Part shown: one piece after another, positions 36,223 to 45,766 of the stretch
How positions within the stretch are numbered: position 1 is the stretch's first letter
Layout of the letters: every line of letters starts with the position of its first letter
Source: Alkalicaulis satelles
GTDB lineage: Bacteria; Pseudomonadota; Alphaproteobacteria; Caulobacterales; Maricaulaceae
Reading direction: 5' to 3'
DNA length: 64,000 nucleotides
Assembly: GCF_008630495.1 (NCBI RefSeq)
Contig: NZ_VWOJ01000001.1
Location: 682,001 to 746,000, forward strand
Notes under the pieces: generated by a model
Databases searched by the model: none
What the model saw: the letters and a program-made list of their open reading frames with translations, nothing else
What the model was told of the DNA's origin: nothing
Program-made: the position numbers and the translations under genes

Positions 36223-37668
36223 GTGGTTCACAGCCTCGATCAGTCACTGGAAACGCACACAGGCGCGGGCGGACGGGTCTCCTCTGCGGGGCTCCAATCG
36301 ATCAAGTCTGCAGCCCTTCTTTGGGCTGATCTGATCGCTTTTGTGCTGGCTGGCGCGCTGGCCTGGATGATCACCGGTTTGTGGCGCGCGGGCGTTGATT
36401 ATCCCGCGCTCAGCGCCAATCCGGCCGGAATCAGCCTGCATCTGGGCATGGCGGGCGCGTTTTCGCTGGCGCTGCTGGCCTGGTTTCGTTCGCGCGGGCA
36501 TTACCACCGGCGCGAGGCCCTGGCCGATCAGATGCCCGCCATCCTCATCGGCTGCGCCGCCGCGCTGATGGCGGCTGGCGCCATCCAGTTCGCGACCATC
36601 GAGGTGGGCTCGCGCCTTCTGACCATGCTGCACTGGGTTCTGCTGGCGCCGGTGCTGGTCATAACGCGCCTTGCGGCGCGCACCAGCCTGCGTTCGGCGG
36701 GGTTGTGGACCAGCCCGGCCATTGTGTTTTGCGAACCCGCCCGCGCCGCCAGCACGGGCGACGTCATCGCCCGCCATGACGCGCTGGGCGTGCATGTGGA
36801 AACCGCAGTGAGCACGCAAGGCCTCGCATCGCGCCGCCTGATCGACATGATGCGCCAGGCGGCGGCCTCGGGCCTGGTGGTGGTCTACGCGCCCTCGCCC
36901 GGCGAGCGCCATCAGCACGCCGTGATCCGCGCCCTGACGCTGGAGGGCGTGCCCTTCCTCCTGGCGCCCCAGCTGGGGCCCCTGCCCGCTCATGCCGAAA
37001 TTCTCAACTACCCGCTCGAAGATGTCTCGTTTGTGGACGTGCGCGACCCGCTGGCGCGCCCGCTGGCGCGCGCCGCCAAGCGCGCCTTCGATATTGCAGC
37101 GAGCGCAGCGCTTCTGATCGTGCTGGCGCCGGTGATGGGCGCCGTGGCGCTGGCCGTGCGCGCCGATGGCGGCCCGGCCCTGTTCCGCCAGAAGCGCGCC
37201 GGAAGCGGGGGCGAGGTCTTCGACTGCCTGAAATTCCGCTCCATGCAAATGGACGCCGAAGCGCGCCTGGAAGCACTGATCGCCTCGGACCCGGCGGTGG
37301 CGGCGGAATGGAACGCGTTCCAGAAACTGCGCCGCGATCCGCGCATCACGGCGGTGGGACGGCTGATCCGCAAGACCAATATCGACGAGCTGCCCCAGCT
37401 CATCAATGTGCTGCGCGGGGAGATGAGCCTGGTCGGCCCGCGCCCCATGACCCTCGGCCAGATGGACGAGTACGGCGATTATCTCACCGCCTATCAGCGC
37501 GTGCGCCCCGGCCTGACCGGGCTGTGGCAGACCAATGGGCGCAATGCGACCACCTTTGCCGAACGCGCGCGCCTGGACGCCTGGTATGTGCGCAACTGGT
37601 CGCTATGGCGTGATTTCGTGATCCTGATCCGCACCGTGCGCGAGGTGGTGTTCGCCCGTGGCGGGTGA
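36223..37668 (+). CDS. Polyprenyl glycosylphosphotransferase (exopolysaccharide sugar transferase)
   Basis: 481 aa inner-membrane enzyme that places the first sugar phosphate on undecaprenyl phosphate. Four to five membrane segments fill residues 28-150. A CoA-binding-like cytosolic domain follows, then another membrane helix ([19 protein letters not shown] near 290) and the bacterial sugar transferase domain with [11 protein letters not shown] near 322, FDCLKFRSM near 335 and the [20 protein letters not shown] region, ending LVGPRP near 405. Starts at GTG 36223 with GGAG 7 bp before. It leads into gmd, fcl and an epimerase, so it likely starts a repeat unit containing or built beside fucose. 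Confidence 0.9.
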   Translation: MVHSLDQSLETHTGAGGRVSSAGLQSIKSAALLWADLIAFVLAGALAWMITGLWRAGVDYPALSANPAGISLHLGMAGAFSLALLAWFRSRGHYHRREALADQMPAILIGCAAALMAAGAIQFATIEVGSRLLTMLHWVLLAPVLVITRLAARTSLRSAGLWTSPAIVFCEPARAASTGDVIARHDALGVHVETAVSTQGLASRRLIDMMRQAAASGLVVVYAPSPGERHQHAVIRALTLEGVPFLLAPQLGPLPAHAEILNYPLEDVSFVDVRDPLARPLARAAKRAFDIAASAALLIVLAPVMGAVALAVRADGGPALFRQKRAGSGGEVFDCLKFRSMQMDAEARLEALIASDPAVAAEWNAFQKLRRDPRITAVGRLIRKTNIDELPQLINVLRGEMSLVGPRPMTLGQMDEYGDYLTAYQRVRPGLTGLWQTNGRNATTFAERARLDAWYVRNWSLWRDFVILIRTVREVVFARGG

Positions 37669-37778
37669 CCAGGGCGCCACAAAGCAGGCATAACGCTTTT
37701 CTTCCATCCGTTTGCCGCTACAACGAAGCCCGTCCACACTGCGGCGCAAGGCGCACGGCAGGCTTTGAGGTTACGGGC

Positions 37779-38846
37779 ATGACGAAAACCGCGCTGATTA
37801 CCGGAGTCACCGGCCAGGACGGGGCGTATCTGGCGCGCCTGCTCCTGTCCAAGGGCTATGTGGTGCACGGGATGAAGCGGCGGGCCTCTTCGTTCAACAG
37901 CGCGCGCATTGATGACATCTATCAGGACCCGCACGAGGCGCCGACGAATTTCCATCTGCACTATGGCGACATGACCGATTCCACCAATCTCATCCGGCTG
38001 GTGCAGGAAACCCGCCCTGACGAGATCTATAATCTGGCCGCCCAGTCCCACGTCCAGGTCAGCTTCGAGACGCCCGAATACACCGCCAACGCCGATGCGC
38101 TGGGCGCGCTGCGCCTTCTGGAAGCGCTGCGCATTCTGAAGATGGAGCAGGACTGCCGCTATTATCAGGCCTCAACGTCCGAGCTGTACGGCCTGGTCCA
38201 GGCCGTGCCCCAGAACGAGACCACCCCCTTCTATCCGCGCAGCCCCTACGCGGCGGCCAAGCTCTACGCCTACTGGATCACGGTCAATTACCGCGAGGCC
38301 TATGGCATGCACGCCTCCAACGGGATTTTGTTCAATCACGAGAGCCCGATGCGCGGCGAGACCTTCGTCACCCGCAAGATCACGCGCGCCGTGGCGGCCA
38401 TCGAACTGGGCTTCCAGAAGTCGCTGTGGCTAGGCAATCTGGACGCCCGGCGCGACTGGGGCCATGCGCGCGACTATGTGGAAGGGATGTGGCGCATCGT
38501 CCAGCACCAGGTCGGCGATGACTGGGTGCTGGCCACGGGCGAGACCCATACCGTGCGCGAGTTCGCCGAACGCGCCTTCGCCGAAACCGGCCGCACGCTT
38601 GAATGGACGGGCGCAGGCGTGGACGAGACCGGGCGGGACGCCAAGACGGGCGAGGTGCTGGTGCGCATTGATCCGCGCTATTACCGCCCCACCGAGGTGG
38701 ACCTGCTGATCGGCGATCCCTCCAAGGCCGAGGAGAAACTGGGCTGGCGCCACACCACCGCCTTCCCCGAACTGGTGCGCGAAATGGTGGCCGAAGACCT
38801 CAAGGCCGTGGCCGCCGAGGCGGGTCGCAATAACCGTCATGGCTGA
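37779..38846 (+). CDS. gmd: GDP-mannose 4,6-dehydratase
   Basis: Extended SDR enzyme of 355 aa converting GDP-D-mannose to GDP-4-keto-6-deoxy-D-mannose. NADP-binding [13 protein letters not shown] near residue 6, active-site STSELYG near 126 and [10 protein letters not shown] near 150, and NHESPMRGE near 184 are typical. The ATG at 37779 follows a 110-bp gap after the sugar transferase; the longer open frame is not supported. The 3' end overlaps fcl by 8 bp, which fits the two-step GDP-L-fucose pathway. Confidence 0.95.
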   Translation: MTKTALITGVTGQDGAYLARLLLSKGYVVHGMKRRASSFNSARIDDIYQDPHEAPTNFHLHYGDMTDSTNLIRLVQETRPDEIYNLAAQSHVQVSFETPEYTANADALGALRLLEALRILKMEQDCRYYQASTSELYGLVQAVPQNETTPFYPRSPYAAAKLYAYWITVNYREAYGMHASNGILFNHESPMRGETFVTRKITRAVAAIELGFQKSLWLGNLDARRDWGHARDYVEGMWRIVQHQVGDDWVLATGETHTVREFAERAFAETGRTLEWTGAGVDETGRDAKTGEVLVRIDPRYYRPTEVDLLIGDPSKAEEKLGWRHTTAFPELVREMVAEDLKAVAAEAGRNNRHG

Positions 38847-39783
38847 GCGCGTCTATTCCCTCAAGGGCAAGCGCGTCTATGTGGCCGGCCATCGCGGCAT
38901 GGTGGGTTCTGCCCTGGTGCGCCGGCTAAAGCGCGAGGACTGCGAGATCCTCACCGCCACGCGCCAGGAAGCTGATCTGGTGCGCCAGGACCAGGCCGAG
39001 GCCCTGATGGCGCGCTTGAAGCCGGAGGCCGTGTTCATCCCCGCCGCCAAGGTGGGCGGGATTCTGGCCAATGACAGCTATCCGGCCGCCTTCCTCTACG
39101 ACAACCTGATGATCGCGGCCAATCTGATCCACGCCGCCCATGAGACAGGCGTGGAGAAGCTCCTGTTCCTGGGCTCCTCGTGCATCTATCCCAAGCTCGC
39201 GCCCCAGCCGATACCCGAAGACGCGCTGCTGACCGGCCCGCTGGAGCCCACCAATGAGTGGTACGCCATCGCCAAGATCGCCGGCATCAAGCTGTGCCAG
39301 GCCTATCGCAAGCAGCACGGCCGCGACTTCATCTCGGCCATGCCCACCAATCTCTACGGACCGGGCGACAATTATAATCTCCAGACCTCCCACGTGATCC
39401 CGGCCCTGATCCGCAAGGCCCATGAGGCCAAGCTGGCCGGCGCGGCCTCCATGGAGATCTGGGGCACCGGCGCGCCCATGCGCGAGTTTCTCCACGCCGA
39501 TGACTGCGCTGATGCGCTGGTCCATCTCATGCAGGTCTATTCCGCTCCTGAGCACGTCAATGTGGGCTCGGGCCAGGATCTCACCATCGAGGCGCTGGCG
39601 CGCCTCGTCATGGAGGTGGTGGGTTTTGAGGGCGAACTGACCAAAGATCTCTCCAAGCCCGACGGCACGCCGCGCAAGCTCATGAGCGCCGATACCATTC
39701 GCGCGCTGGGCTGGACGCCGAAGATCGCCCTGCGCGAGGGCTTGCAAGACGCCTATGACTGGTTTTTGAAGAACCAGACCTGA
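38839..39783 (+). CDS. fcl: GDP-L-fucose synthase
   Basis: 314 aa SDR epimerase/reductase that completes GDP-L-fucose from the Gmd product. [16 protein letters not shown] near residue 15, GSSCIYPK near 113 and [12 protein letters not shown] near 142 with the catalytic Tyr-Lys pair are diagnostic. Overlaps gmd by 8 bp, so translation is coupled. The pair supplies activated fucose to the polysaccharide made with the sugar transferase upstream. Confidence 0.95.
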   Translation: MAERVYSLKGKRVYVAGHRGMVGSALVRRLKREDCEILTATRQEADLVRQDQAEALMARLKPEAVFIPAAKVGGILANDSYPAAFLYDNLMIAANLIHAAHETGVEKLLFLGSSCIYPKLAPQPIPEDALLTGPLEPTNEWYAIAKIAGIKLCQAYRKQHGRDFISAMPTNLYGPGDNYNLQTSHVIPALIRKAHEAKLAGAASMEIWGTGAPMREFLHADDCADALVHLMQVYSAPEHVNVGSGQDLTIEALARLVMEVVGFEGELTKDLSKPDGTPRKLMSADTIRALGWTPKIALREGLQDAYDWFLKNQT

Positions 39784-39821
39784 CGTCAGCCCGACTGATA
39801 TCCGTCTCAGGAGCCTTGCCC

Positions 39822-40814
39822 TTGCGTATCCTAGTCACCGGCGCGGCCGGCTTTATCGGCGCCCATGTCAGCCATGCGCTCCTGGATGAGGGCTGCGCCG
39901 TCACGGGGCTGGACAATCTCAACGCCTATTACGATCCGGCCCTGAAGCGCGCGCGGGTGGAATTCCTCAAGGCCCGAAAGGGCTTCGATTTCGCCGAGCG
40001 GGATCTGGCCGATGAAACGGCGCTGGACGGGCTGGGCGCGTTTGACGTCATCGTGCACCTGGCCGCCCAGGCGGGCGTGCGCTACTCGCTGGAAGCGCCG
40101 TTTGCGTATCTGGACTCCAATCTCAAAGGCCAGCTGACCGTTCTGGAGCATGTGCGCCACGCCAGCACCCGCCCCTTCCTGGTCTACGCTTCATCCAGCT
40201 CGGTCTATGGCGATACGACGCCCGCGCCCTTCGCCGAGGACGCGCGCGCCGACTCGCCGGTCTCGCTCTACGCGGCCACCAAGCGCGGCGCGGAGATGAT
40301 CAGCCAGAGCTATGCCTCGCTCTACGGCATCGAGCAGGTGGGCTTGCGCTTCTTCACCGTCTACGGCGCCTGGGGCCGGCCGGACATGGCCTATTACGCG
40401 TTTGCCGAGGCCATGCTGGACAACAAGCCCATCCAGGTCTTCAACCATGGCGACCTGATGCGCGATTTCACCTGGATCGACGATATCGTCGCGGGCGTGA
40501 CCGCCATCGCCCTGGGCGGGCCGAAAGGCGGCCAGGCGGCCGGCCGCACGCACCGGCTCTACAATATCGGCAATAACCGGCCCGAGCGTCTGATGGACTT
40601 CATCGCCACGCTGGAAAACGCCTTTGGCCTTGAGGCCGAGAAAATCATGACCGGAATGGCGCCGGGCGATGTGCATATGACCGCGGCCAATATTGACGCC
40701 ATCCGCGCCGATTATGGCTTTGAGCCCACAACTTCCATCGCTGAAGGCCTGCCGCGCTTTGCGCGCTGGCTTAAGGACTGGCGCGCAGGCCAGGCGGCTG
40801 ACTGGCGCTACTGA
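39822..40814 (+). CDS. UDP-glucuronate 4-epimerase family protein
   Basis: 330 aa extended SDR enzyme. LVTGAAGFIGAHVSHAL near residue 4 binds NAD. YASSSSVYG near 122 and YAATKRGAEMI near 150 carry the catalytic residues, and WGRPDMAYYAF near 187 is the signature of UDP-glucuronate (or related) 4-epimerases. It probably makes UDP-galacturonate for the same polysaccharide. The start is TTG 39822, 8 bp after AGGAG at 39809-39813; the TTG two codons earlier is too close to that site. 38 bp after fcl, same operon. Confidence 0.85.
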   Translation: MRILVTGAAGFIGAHVSHALLDEGCAVTGLDNLNAYYDPALKRARVEFLKARKGFDFAERDLADETALDGLGAFDVIVHLAAQAGVRYSLEAPFAYLDSNLKGQLTVLEHVRHASTRPFLVYASSSSVYGDTTPAPFAEDARADSPVSLYAATKRGAEMISQSYASLYGIEQVGLRFFTVYGAWGRPDMAYYAFAEAMLDNKPIQVFNHGDLMRDFTWIDDIVAGVTAIALGGPKGGQAAGRTHRLYNIGNNRPERLMDFIATLENAFGLEAEKIMTGMAPGDVHMTAANIDAIRADYGFEPTTSIAEGLPRFARWLKDWRAGQAADWRY

Positions 40815-40860
40815 CGCGCCCTCGCCACACGCGCCGCGATCTGGCATGGAGGGGCGTCAA

Positions 40861-41886
40861 ATGAGGAAACCCGCCATGACCGCTTCGCCCGCCCGCTCTG
40901 TGATCGATCTGATCGGCGACACGCCTCTGGTCCGCCTGAACCGGGTATCGGACGCCACGGGCTGCGAGATTCTGGGCAAAGCGGAGTTTCTCAATCCCGG
41001 CGGTTCGGTGAAGGACCGCGCCGCGCTGGGCATTATCCGCGCCGCGGAGCGCTCCGGTGCGCTGAAACCCGGCGGCACCATCGTGGAGGGCACAGCGGGC
41101 AATACCGGCATTGGCCTGGCCATGGTTGGGCGGGCTCTGGGCTACCGTGTGGTGATCGTGTTTCCGCGCACCCAGTCGCGCGAGAAGGCCGCCGCCATCC
41201 GCCTGATGGGCGCTGAACTGATCGAGGTGGACGCCGTCCCTTACGCCAACCCCAATCATTATGCGCGCTATTCAGGACAGCTGGCGCAAGAGATGAACGC
41301 CAGCGAGCCCCATGGCGCGATCTGGGCCAATCAGTTCGACAATACCGCCAACCGCGCCATCCACGCCCAGACCACCGGCCCGGAAATCTGGGCGCAGACC
41401 GGCGGCCAGGTCGACGCCTTCGTGGCCGCGGTGGGCTCGGGGGGCACGATTGCGGGCGTGTCCGATTACCTCAAGAGCCAAAGCAAAACCGTGCGCATCG
41501 CGCTGGCCGACCCCGGCGGCGCGGCGCTCTACGGCTATTACGCCCATGGCGAGCTGAAGGCGGAAGGCAATTCCATCACCGAGGGCATCGGCCAGAGCCG
41601 CATCACCGCCAATCTGGACGGCGCGGCCATCGACGACGCCTTTCGCATCCCCGACGAGGAAGCGCTGGAGATCCTCTATGATCTGGTCATGCACGAAGGC
41701 CTGTGCCTGGGCGGATCAGCGGGCATCAATATCGCGGGCGCTGTGCGCATGGCGCGCAAGATGGGCCCCGGCCACACCATCGTGACCATTCTGTGCGATC
41801 ACGGCTCGCGCTATCAGTCCAAGCTCTACAATCCCGATTTCCTGCGCGAGAAGGGCTTGCCCACGCCGCCCTGGCTGGAGGGGTAA
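40861..41886 (+). CDS. cysK: Cysteine synthase A
   Basis: PLP enzyme forming L-cysteine from O-acetylserine and sulphide, 341 aa (a little longer than the usual 310-320). PLP lysine in NPGGSVKDRAA near residue 44, substrate loop EGTAGNTGIGLA near 76, phosphate-binding GSGGTIAGVSDYL near 197. GGAGGGG at 40848-40854 supports the ATG at 40861. Probably its own unit after the polysaccharide genes. Confidence 0.9.
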   Translation: MRKPAMTASPARSVIDLIGDTPLVRLNRVSDATGCEILGKAEFLNPGGSVKDRAALGIIRAAERSGALKPGGTIVEGTAGNTGIGLAMVGRALGYRVVIVFPRTQSREKAAAIRLMGAELIEVDAVPYANPNHYARYSGQLAQEMNASEPHGAIWANQFDNTANRAIHAQTTGPEIWAQTGGQVDAFVAAVGSGGTIAGVSDYLKSQSKTVRIALADPGGAALYGYYAHGELKAEGNSITEGIGQSRITANLDGAAIDDAFRIPDEEALEILYDLVMHEGLCLGGSAGINIAGAVRMARKMGPGHTIVTILCDHGSRYQSKLYNPDFLREKGLPTPPWLEG

Positions 41887-41925
41887 AACCGCTATGCGGC
41901 TCTCAGGCCCAGGGCTTCAAGGCGT

Positions 41926-42879
41926 CTAGTCTTCGGTATCGGCCCGCTGGGGACGGAGCAATACATCAACAGCGCGCGGCGACACGGACACCTGGCCGAC
42001 ATGTATAATGCCGTCAAAATCAGCGTCATAAAGGGCGTCTGGATTGAAGATCGAGCTGCCCGGGGAAAGCCCAGCAGGCGCATTTGGCGGCGCGGTCCAT
42101 TGGCCAAAGACAGGCTCGTCTCCAGTATAGCCCTCTGTAACGCCGCCGGAATGCACCAGCCGGAACGTACGCACAGGTCTGTCCCCGAGCAGGAGCGGCG
42201 TGGCGACGTAGGGCAATGTACGCACCATCCGTTCGCGGGGAAAATAGAACTGGTTCTCCGTCACTGAGCGACGCACATGCATGGCGCCTGACATCATCAA
42301 TATCCGGTCATAGCCGCCCGTGTCCCAGGCTTTGGCAACGGTCACGGCCATATGCAGGTTACGGGCGCCATGGCGCAATGCGTCGGGCGCGACATCTGGC
42401 AACGGGCCAGGAAACCGCGCCAGAATCGCATCGACGGGCTCCGCCGCATCTCTGTCAGCAGCTGCGACGTCAATGGAGTGCCTCGCTTCACGCAGGGTGC
42501 GAGCGTACTCGAGCAGGCGAAACAGAGCGAGACTTGAGCGGCCATCGCGAACGACCGTCCAAAACCAACTGCCGTCAAACAACTCCGCGCGCGCCTCGAG
42601 AGAGCCGTCACTGGCCATGAAGCGTTGAAGGCGGTCGTCCTCGGTTCCGGGAATCTCCAGCGCCAGCAAGATGCGTTCGCCGCGCCCTGCCGCGACACAC
42701 AGGAGCGCCCCCACCGCATGAGGCTGCTCGGCATTGCCATGGCTTTCGCCTAACAAAATGATGTTCGACCTTGGAGAGTCGAGGATCGCCTCGGCCCCCG
42801 CCCACGCTCCGCACGATTGCTCAAGCGGCGTTGGCGCGAGCGCCAAGGATGCGGACAAAGCCAACACAGCAGAGATCAA
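41926..42879 (-). CDS. EreA/ChaN-like exported protein
   Basis: 317 aa. TTG start at 42879 with GAGGAG six bases before it, followed by a short hydrophobic signal (SAVLALSASLALA). The mature protein has ILLGESHGNAEQ near residue 45, LLALEIPG near 75 and YDRILMMSGAMHVRR near 215. A Glu-Ser-His / Glu / His pattern of this kind marks the erythromycin-esterase/ChaN/TIKI superfamily, which includes haem-binding and hydrolytic members. It begins 10 bp after a broken ATP-grasp frame on the same strand and may once have been its operon partner. The specific function is unknown. Confidence 0.6.
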   Translation of the reverse strand: MISAVLALSASLALAPTPLEQSCGAWAGAEAILDSPRSNIILLGESHGNAEQPHAVGALLCVAAGRGERILLALEIPGTEDDRLQRFMASDGSLEARAELFDGSWFWTVVRDGRSSLALFRLLEYARTLREARHSIDVAAADRDAAEPVDAILARFPGPLPDVAPDALRHGARNLHMAVTVAKAWDTGGYDRILMMSGAMHVRRSVTENQFYFPRERMVRTLPYVATPLLLGDRPVRTFRLVHSGGVTEGYTGDEPVFGQWTAPPNAPAGLSPGSSIFNPDALYDADFDGIIHVGQVSVSPRAVDVLLRPQRADTED

Positions 42880-42889
42880 TGCAGGCTCC

Positions 42890-43270
42890 TCAACGTCCAG
42901 CGGGGCGGCCGGCGCGCCCGTCTTCGGTTTCGTAAATGAACAATGGGGAAGCCACTCTGGCGCGCTCCGCCATATCATTTCGACCGCGTTCAAAGGCCCC
43001 ATCCGAACGCGCGGCCGCCAGTGTAATTTCGGCCGGGCGCGGTTCAAAGTCAGCGCCAGCGAGCCGACACAAATAGTCAGTGAACGCCCATAAGACTGGT
43101 AAATCCGGCGCGACCTCTTCCATCCAGAGAAACTGACCCATCTCATTGGCCTCCAGAAATATAACATCGCCATCGGGGCAAACAATCAGATCAATTGACG
43201 CCGTGCGAAGGCCCAATTGACTAACAATACTGGTGCAGGCTTTTGAAATTGATTTTGGCAGATTAAGCCC
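42890..43270 (-). pseudogene. Truncated ATP-grasp ligase (graspetide-maturase-like C-terminus)
   Basis: About 126 codons are open from just after the stop of the binding-protein gene (43271). The frame encodes LNLPKSISKACTSIV, LGLRTASIDLI, then CPDGDVIFLEANEMGQFLWM. The pattern iDli..pdG..vFLE.N..GQ..W is the C-terminal metal/ATP-binding end of MvdC/MvdD-type ATP-grasp ligases that crosslink ribosomal peptides. The N-terminal two thirds are absent, with the break exactly at the neighbouring stop codon. No good start codon exists (only TTG at 43216). Treated as a deletion remnant. Confidence 0.65.
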
Positions 43271-44344
43271 CTACCTGAACGGCGGCGCGTAGATCAGGCC
43301 GCCATCGCTCCACTGGGCGTTCAGCCCGCGTTCGAGGCGCAGGGGCGAGGTCTCGCCCAGATGGCGGGCGAACATTTCGCCGTAATGGCCGCGCGCGGTG
43401 ATGGCGTTCAGCGCAAAGTCCGCGTTCAGTCCAAGCCCCTCGCCCATGGCGCCTTCAGCGCCCAGCAGGCGTCGCACCACGGGGCTGCGGGCCTCGGCGC
43501 GCAGCGCGCGGGCATTGGCGGCGGTCACGCCGTATTCCTCCGCCGTCACAAGGGCATGGAGCACCCAGCGCGCAGCCTCGGCGAAGCGCGGATCGCGCGC
43601 GGCCACCACCACGGACAACGGCTCCTTGGAGATCACGTCGGGCAGGATCACATGGTCATCGGGCGCAGCCAGCCCCCGGCGCAGGGCGGCCAGGGCCGAG
43701 ATATCGCTGGTGAGCACGTCGCAGCGCCCGGCCTCATAGGCCGCGCGCGCCTCGGCGGGCGTGTCCGAGAGCACCGGCGTCAGGGTGAGGCCATAGATAT
43801 CGGCATAGTCGGTGAGATTGAGCACGCTGGTGGTGGCGTCCTGCACGCATGCGCGCGCGCCGGACAATTCGCGCGCGCTGGCCACGCCCAGATCGGCGGG
43901 CGCCAGAAAGCCCTGGCCGTCATAATAATATATCCCTGCGAAATTCACCTTCATCCGCGCTGCGCGCGAGAGCGTCCAGCTGGTATTGCGCAGCAGGATG
44001 TCCACCCGCCCCTCTTCCAGCGCCGGCAGGCGCTCGGCGGTGGTCAGGGGCACGAAGCGCACGCGCGTGGCGTCGCCCAGAAAGGCCGCCGCATAGGCGT
44101 GGCACAGATCAATCTCGAAGCCGCGCCAGGTCCCGTCGCTGTCCTGTTCGGCAAAGCCTGGAAGGCCGGTATCCACCCCGCAGGCCAGCACGCCCCGGTC
44201 GCGGATCGAGGCCAGCGCCGAGCCCATGGCCTCCATCTGGCTTTGCGATACCGAAAAGCCCACGGCAAACGCCGCCGCGGCCCTTGACCAGCGGCGCGGC
44301 GCAAACAGGTCGAACAAAGACGCTGGCGTCACTGCACCAACCAC
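43271..44344 (-). CDS. Amino-acid ABC transporter substrate-binding protein (AapJ-like)
   Basis: 357 aa periplasmic binding protein of the general L-amino acid (AapJ/BztA) family. After an N-terminal export segment the mature domain begins IRDRGVLACGVDTGLPGFAEQD near residue 47, with WRGFEIDLCHAYAAAFLGD and GRVDILLRNTSWTLSR following as in the family. The C-terminal half contains RGHYGEMFARHLG near 320. The start is uncertain (GTG 44344 or GTG 44332). No permease or ATPase genes (AapQMP) adjoin it, so it is an orphan here. Confidence 0.85.
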   Translation of the reverse strand: MVGAVTPASLFDLFAPRRWSRAAAAFAVGFSVSQSQMEAMGSALASIRDRGVLACGVDTGLPGFAEQDSDGTWRGFEIDLCHAYAAAFLGDATRVRFVPLTTAERLPALEEGRVDILLRNTSWTLSRAARMKVNFAGIYYYDGQGFLAPADLGVASARELSGARACVQDATTSVLNLTDYADIYGLTLTPVLSDTPAEARAAYEAGRCDVLTSDISALAALRRGLAAPDDHVILPDVISKEPLSVVVAARDPRFAEAARWVLHALVTAEEYGVTAANARALRAEARSPVVRRLLGAEGAMGEGLGLNADFALNAITARGHYGEMFARHLGETSPLRLERGLNAQWSDGGLIYAPPFR

Positions 44345-44401
44345 CCTAAACGCTTAAAGAACCGCCCCTTGGATGTACCCAAACAGGAGGCCCGCGTCGA
44401 C

Positions 44402-45538
44402 ATGAAACGCGATACCCGCCTCATTCATTCCGGCCGTTCGCAACGCGACCGCGAACTGGTGAACCCGCCGGTGCGCCGCGCCTCCACCGTGCTGGGCGAC
44501 AGCGCGCAGGCGCTCTATGAGCCCACGCCGGGCGAACATCATTACGGGCGCGGCGGGCTGAGCCCCAATGACGAGCTGCGCGCGGCCATCGCCGATATGT
44601 ATGAGGCTGATCATGTCGGCCTCGCCCCCTCAGGGCTGGCGAGCGTGGTGCTGGCCCTGCGCGCGGCGGTCACCGGGCCGGGCGAGGCGCTGATCACCGA
44701 TTCGGCCTACAAGCCGGTGCGCCGCTTCTGCGACGAGGAGCTGCCGCGCTTAGGCGTCACGCCGCGCTATTACGATCCGCGCATCGGGGCGGACATTGCA
44801 CAGCTGATCACGCCGCAGACCCGGATGATCCTCATCGAAAGCCCCGGCTCGCTGACCTTCGAGGTGCAGGACATCCCCGCCATCACCGCCGCAGCCCGGG
44901 CCGCGGGCGTCACCACCGTGATCGACGACACCTGGAGCGCGGGCTGGTTGATGAACCCGCTGGCGCTGGGCGTGGACTACGCCGCCCAGGCGCTGACCAA
45001 ATACGCTGGCGGGCATTCGGATTTCCTGATGGGCGCAGTGGCTGCGCGCGGCGCCCACGCCAAACGCCTGAAATCCCAGGAGAGCGTCAACGGCCTCCAC
45101 GTGTCGCCCGATGACGCCTTCCTGTGCCTGAGGGGGCTGCGCACCCTGCCCCTGCGGCTGGAGCGCTCGGGCGCGACGGGGCTGGAGCTCGCGCACCGCC
45201 TCGACGCCCATAAGCGCATCGCCCGCGTCCTGCATCCGGCTTTGCCTTCCAGTCCCGACCACGCCCTCTATGCGCGCCAGTTCAGCGGCCCGGCCGGCTG
45301 CTTCGCCTTCATCGTGAAGGATGCCAGCGCGGCGCAAGGCGAAGCCATCGCCGAATCCTGCCAGCTCTTCGCCATGGGCTTTTCCTGGGGCGGGTTCGAA
45401 AGCCTGATCCTGCCCTGCGACCGCCAGATCATCCGCACCGCCGTGCCCTGGAGCGCCGAGGGCGCGCTGCTGCGGCTGTCAGTGGGCCTGGAGGATGTGG
45501 AGGATTTGTGGGGGGATCTGGCGCGGGTGTTGGGGTAG
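44402..45538 (+). CDS. metC: Cystathionine beta-lyase
   Basis: PLP-dependent Cys/Met metabolism enzyme, 378 aa, cleaving cystathionine to homocysteine. MKRDTRLIHSGR start is typical. Phosphate-binding residues near GLAPSGLASVVLA (residue 77), VIDDTWSAGWLMNPLALG near 175 and the PLP lysine in ALTKYAGGHSD near 203 fit the MetC branch. The ATG at 44402 follows AGGAGG at 44385-44390. It ends 4 bp before the 3' end of a convergent tRNA-Arg gene. Confidence 0.87.
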   Translation: MKRDTRLIHSGRSQRDRELVNPPVRRASTVLGDSAQALYEPTPGEHHYGRGGLSPNDELRAAIADMYEADHVGLAPSGLASVVLALRAAVTGPGEALITDSAYKPVRRFCDEELPRLGVTPRYYDPRIGADIAQLITPQTRMILIESPGSLTFEVQDIPAITAAARAAGVTTVIDDTWSAGWLMNPLALGVDYAAQALTKYAGGHSDFLMGAVAARGAHAKRLKSQESVNGLHVSPDDAFLCLRGLRTLPLRLERSGATGLELAHRLDAHKRIARVLHPALPSSPDHALYARQFSGPAGCFAFIVKDASAAQGEAIAESCQLFAMGFSWGGFESLILPCDRQIIRTAVPWSAEGALLRLSVGLEDVEDLWGDLARVLG

Positions 45539-45542
45539 GCCC

Positions 45543-45619
45543 TGGCGACCCCGGCAGGACTCGAACCTGCAACCATCGGATTAGAAGTCCGGCGCTCTAT
45601 CCAGTTGAGCTACGGGGCC
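45543..45619 (-). tRNA. tRNA-Arg (TCT)
   Basis: 77 bases with encoded CCA. Acceptor GGCCCCG pairs with CGGGGTC, D-arm AGCTCAACTGGATAGAGC, anticodon loop CTTCTAA giving TCT, and T-loop GGTTCGAGTCC are all present on the minus strand. Reads AGA codons, which are rare in this GC-rich genome. Confidence 0.95.
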
Positions 45620-45766
45620 AGTGCGGGCGGGGGTGGAGGCTGATCGCGCCCGCGCGCAAGGCTTAACCGGCGCGCGGCGGGGCGGCAATCAAAAGCAGCG
45701 GCTTGGGGCAGTGGGGGCGGCGTGCGCCCTGCCCGGCACGGCGCACAGCCCGGCGCGCAAGCCCGG

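Noticed and set aside
42880..43185. N-terminal extension of the EreA/ChaN-like gene
   Set aside because: It is an out-of-frame reading of the ATP-grasp remnant; the TTG with GAGGAG and signal peptide at 42879 is a better start.
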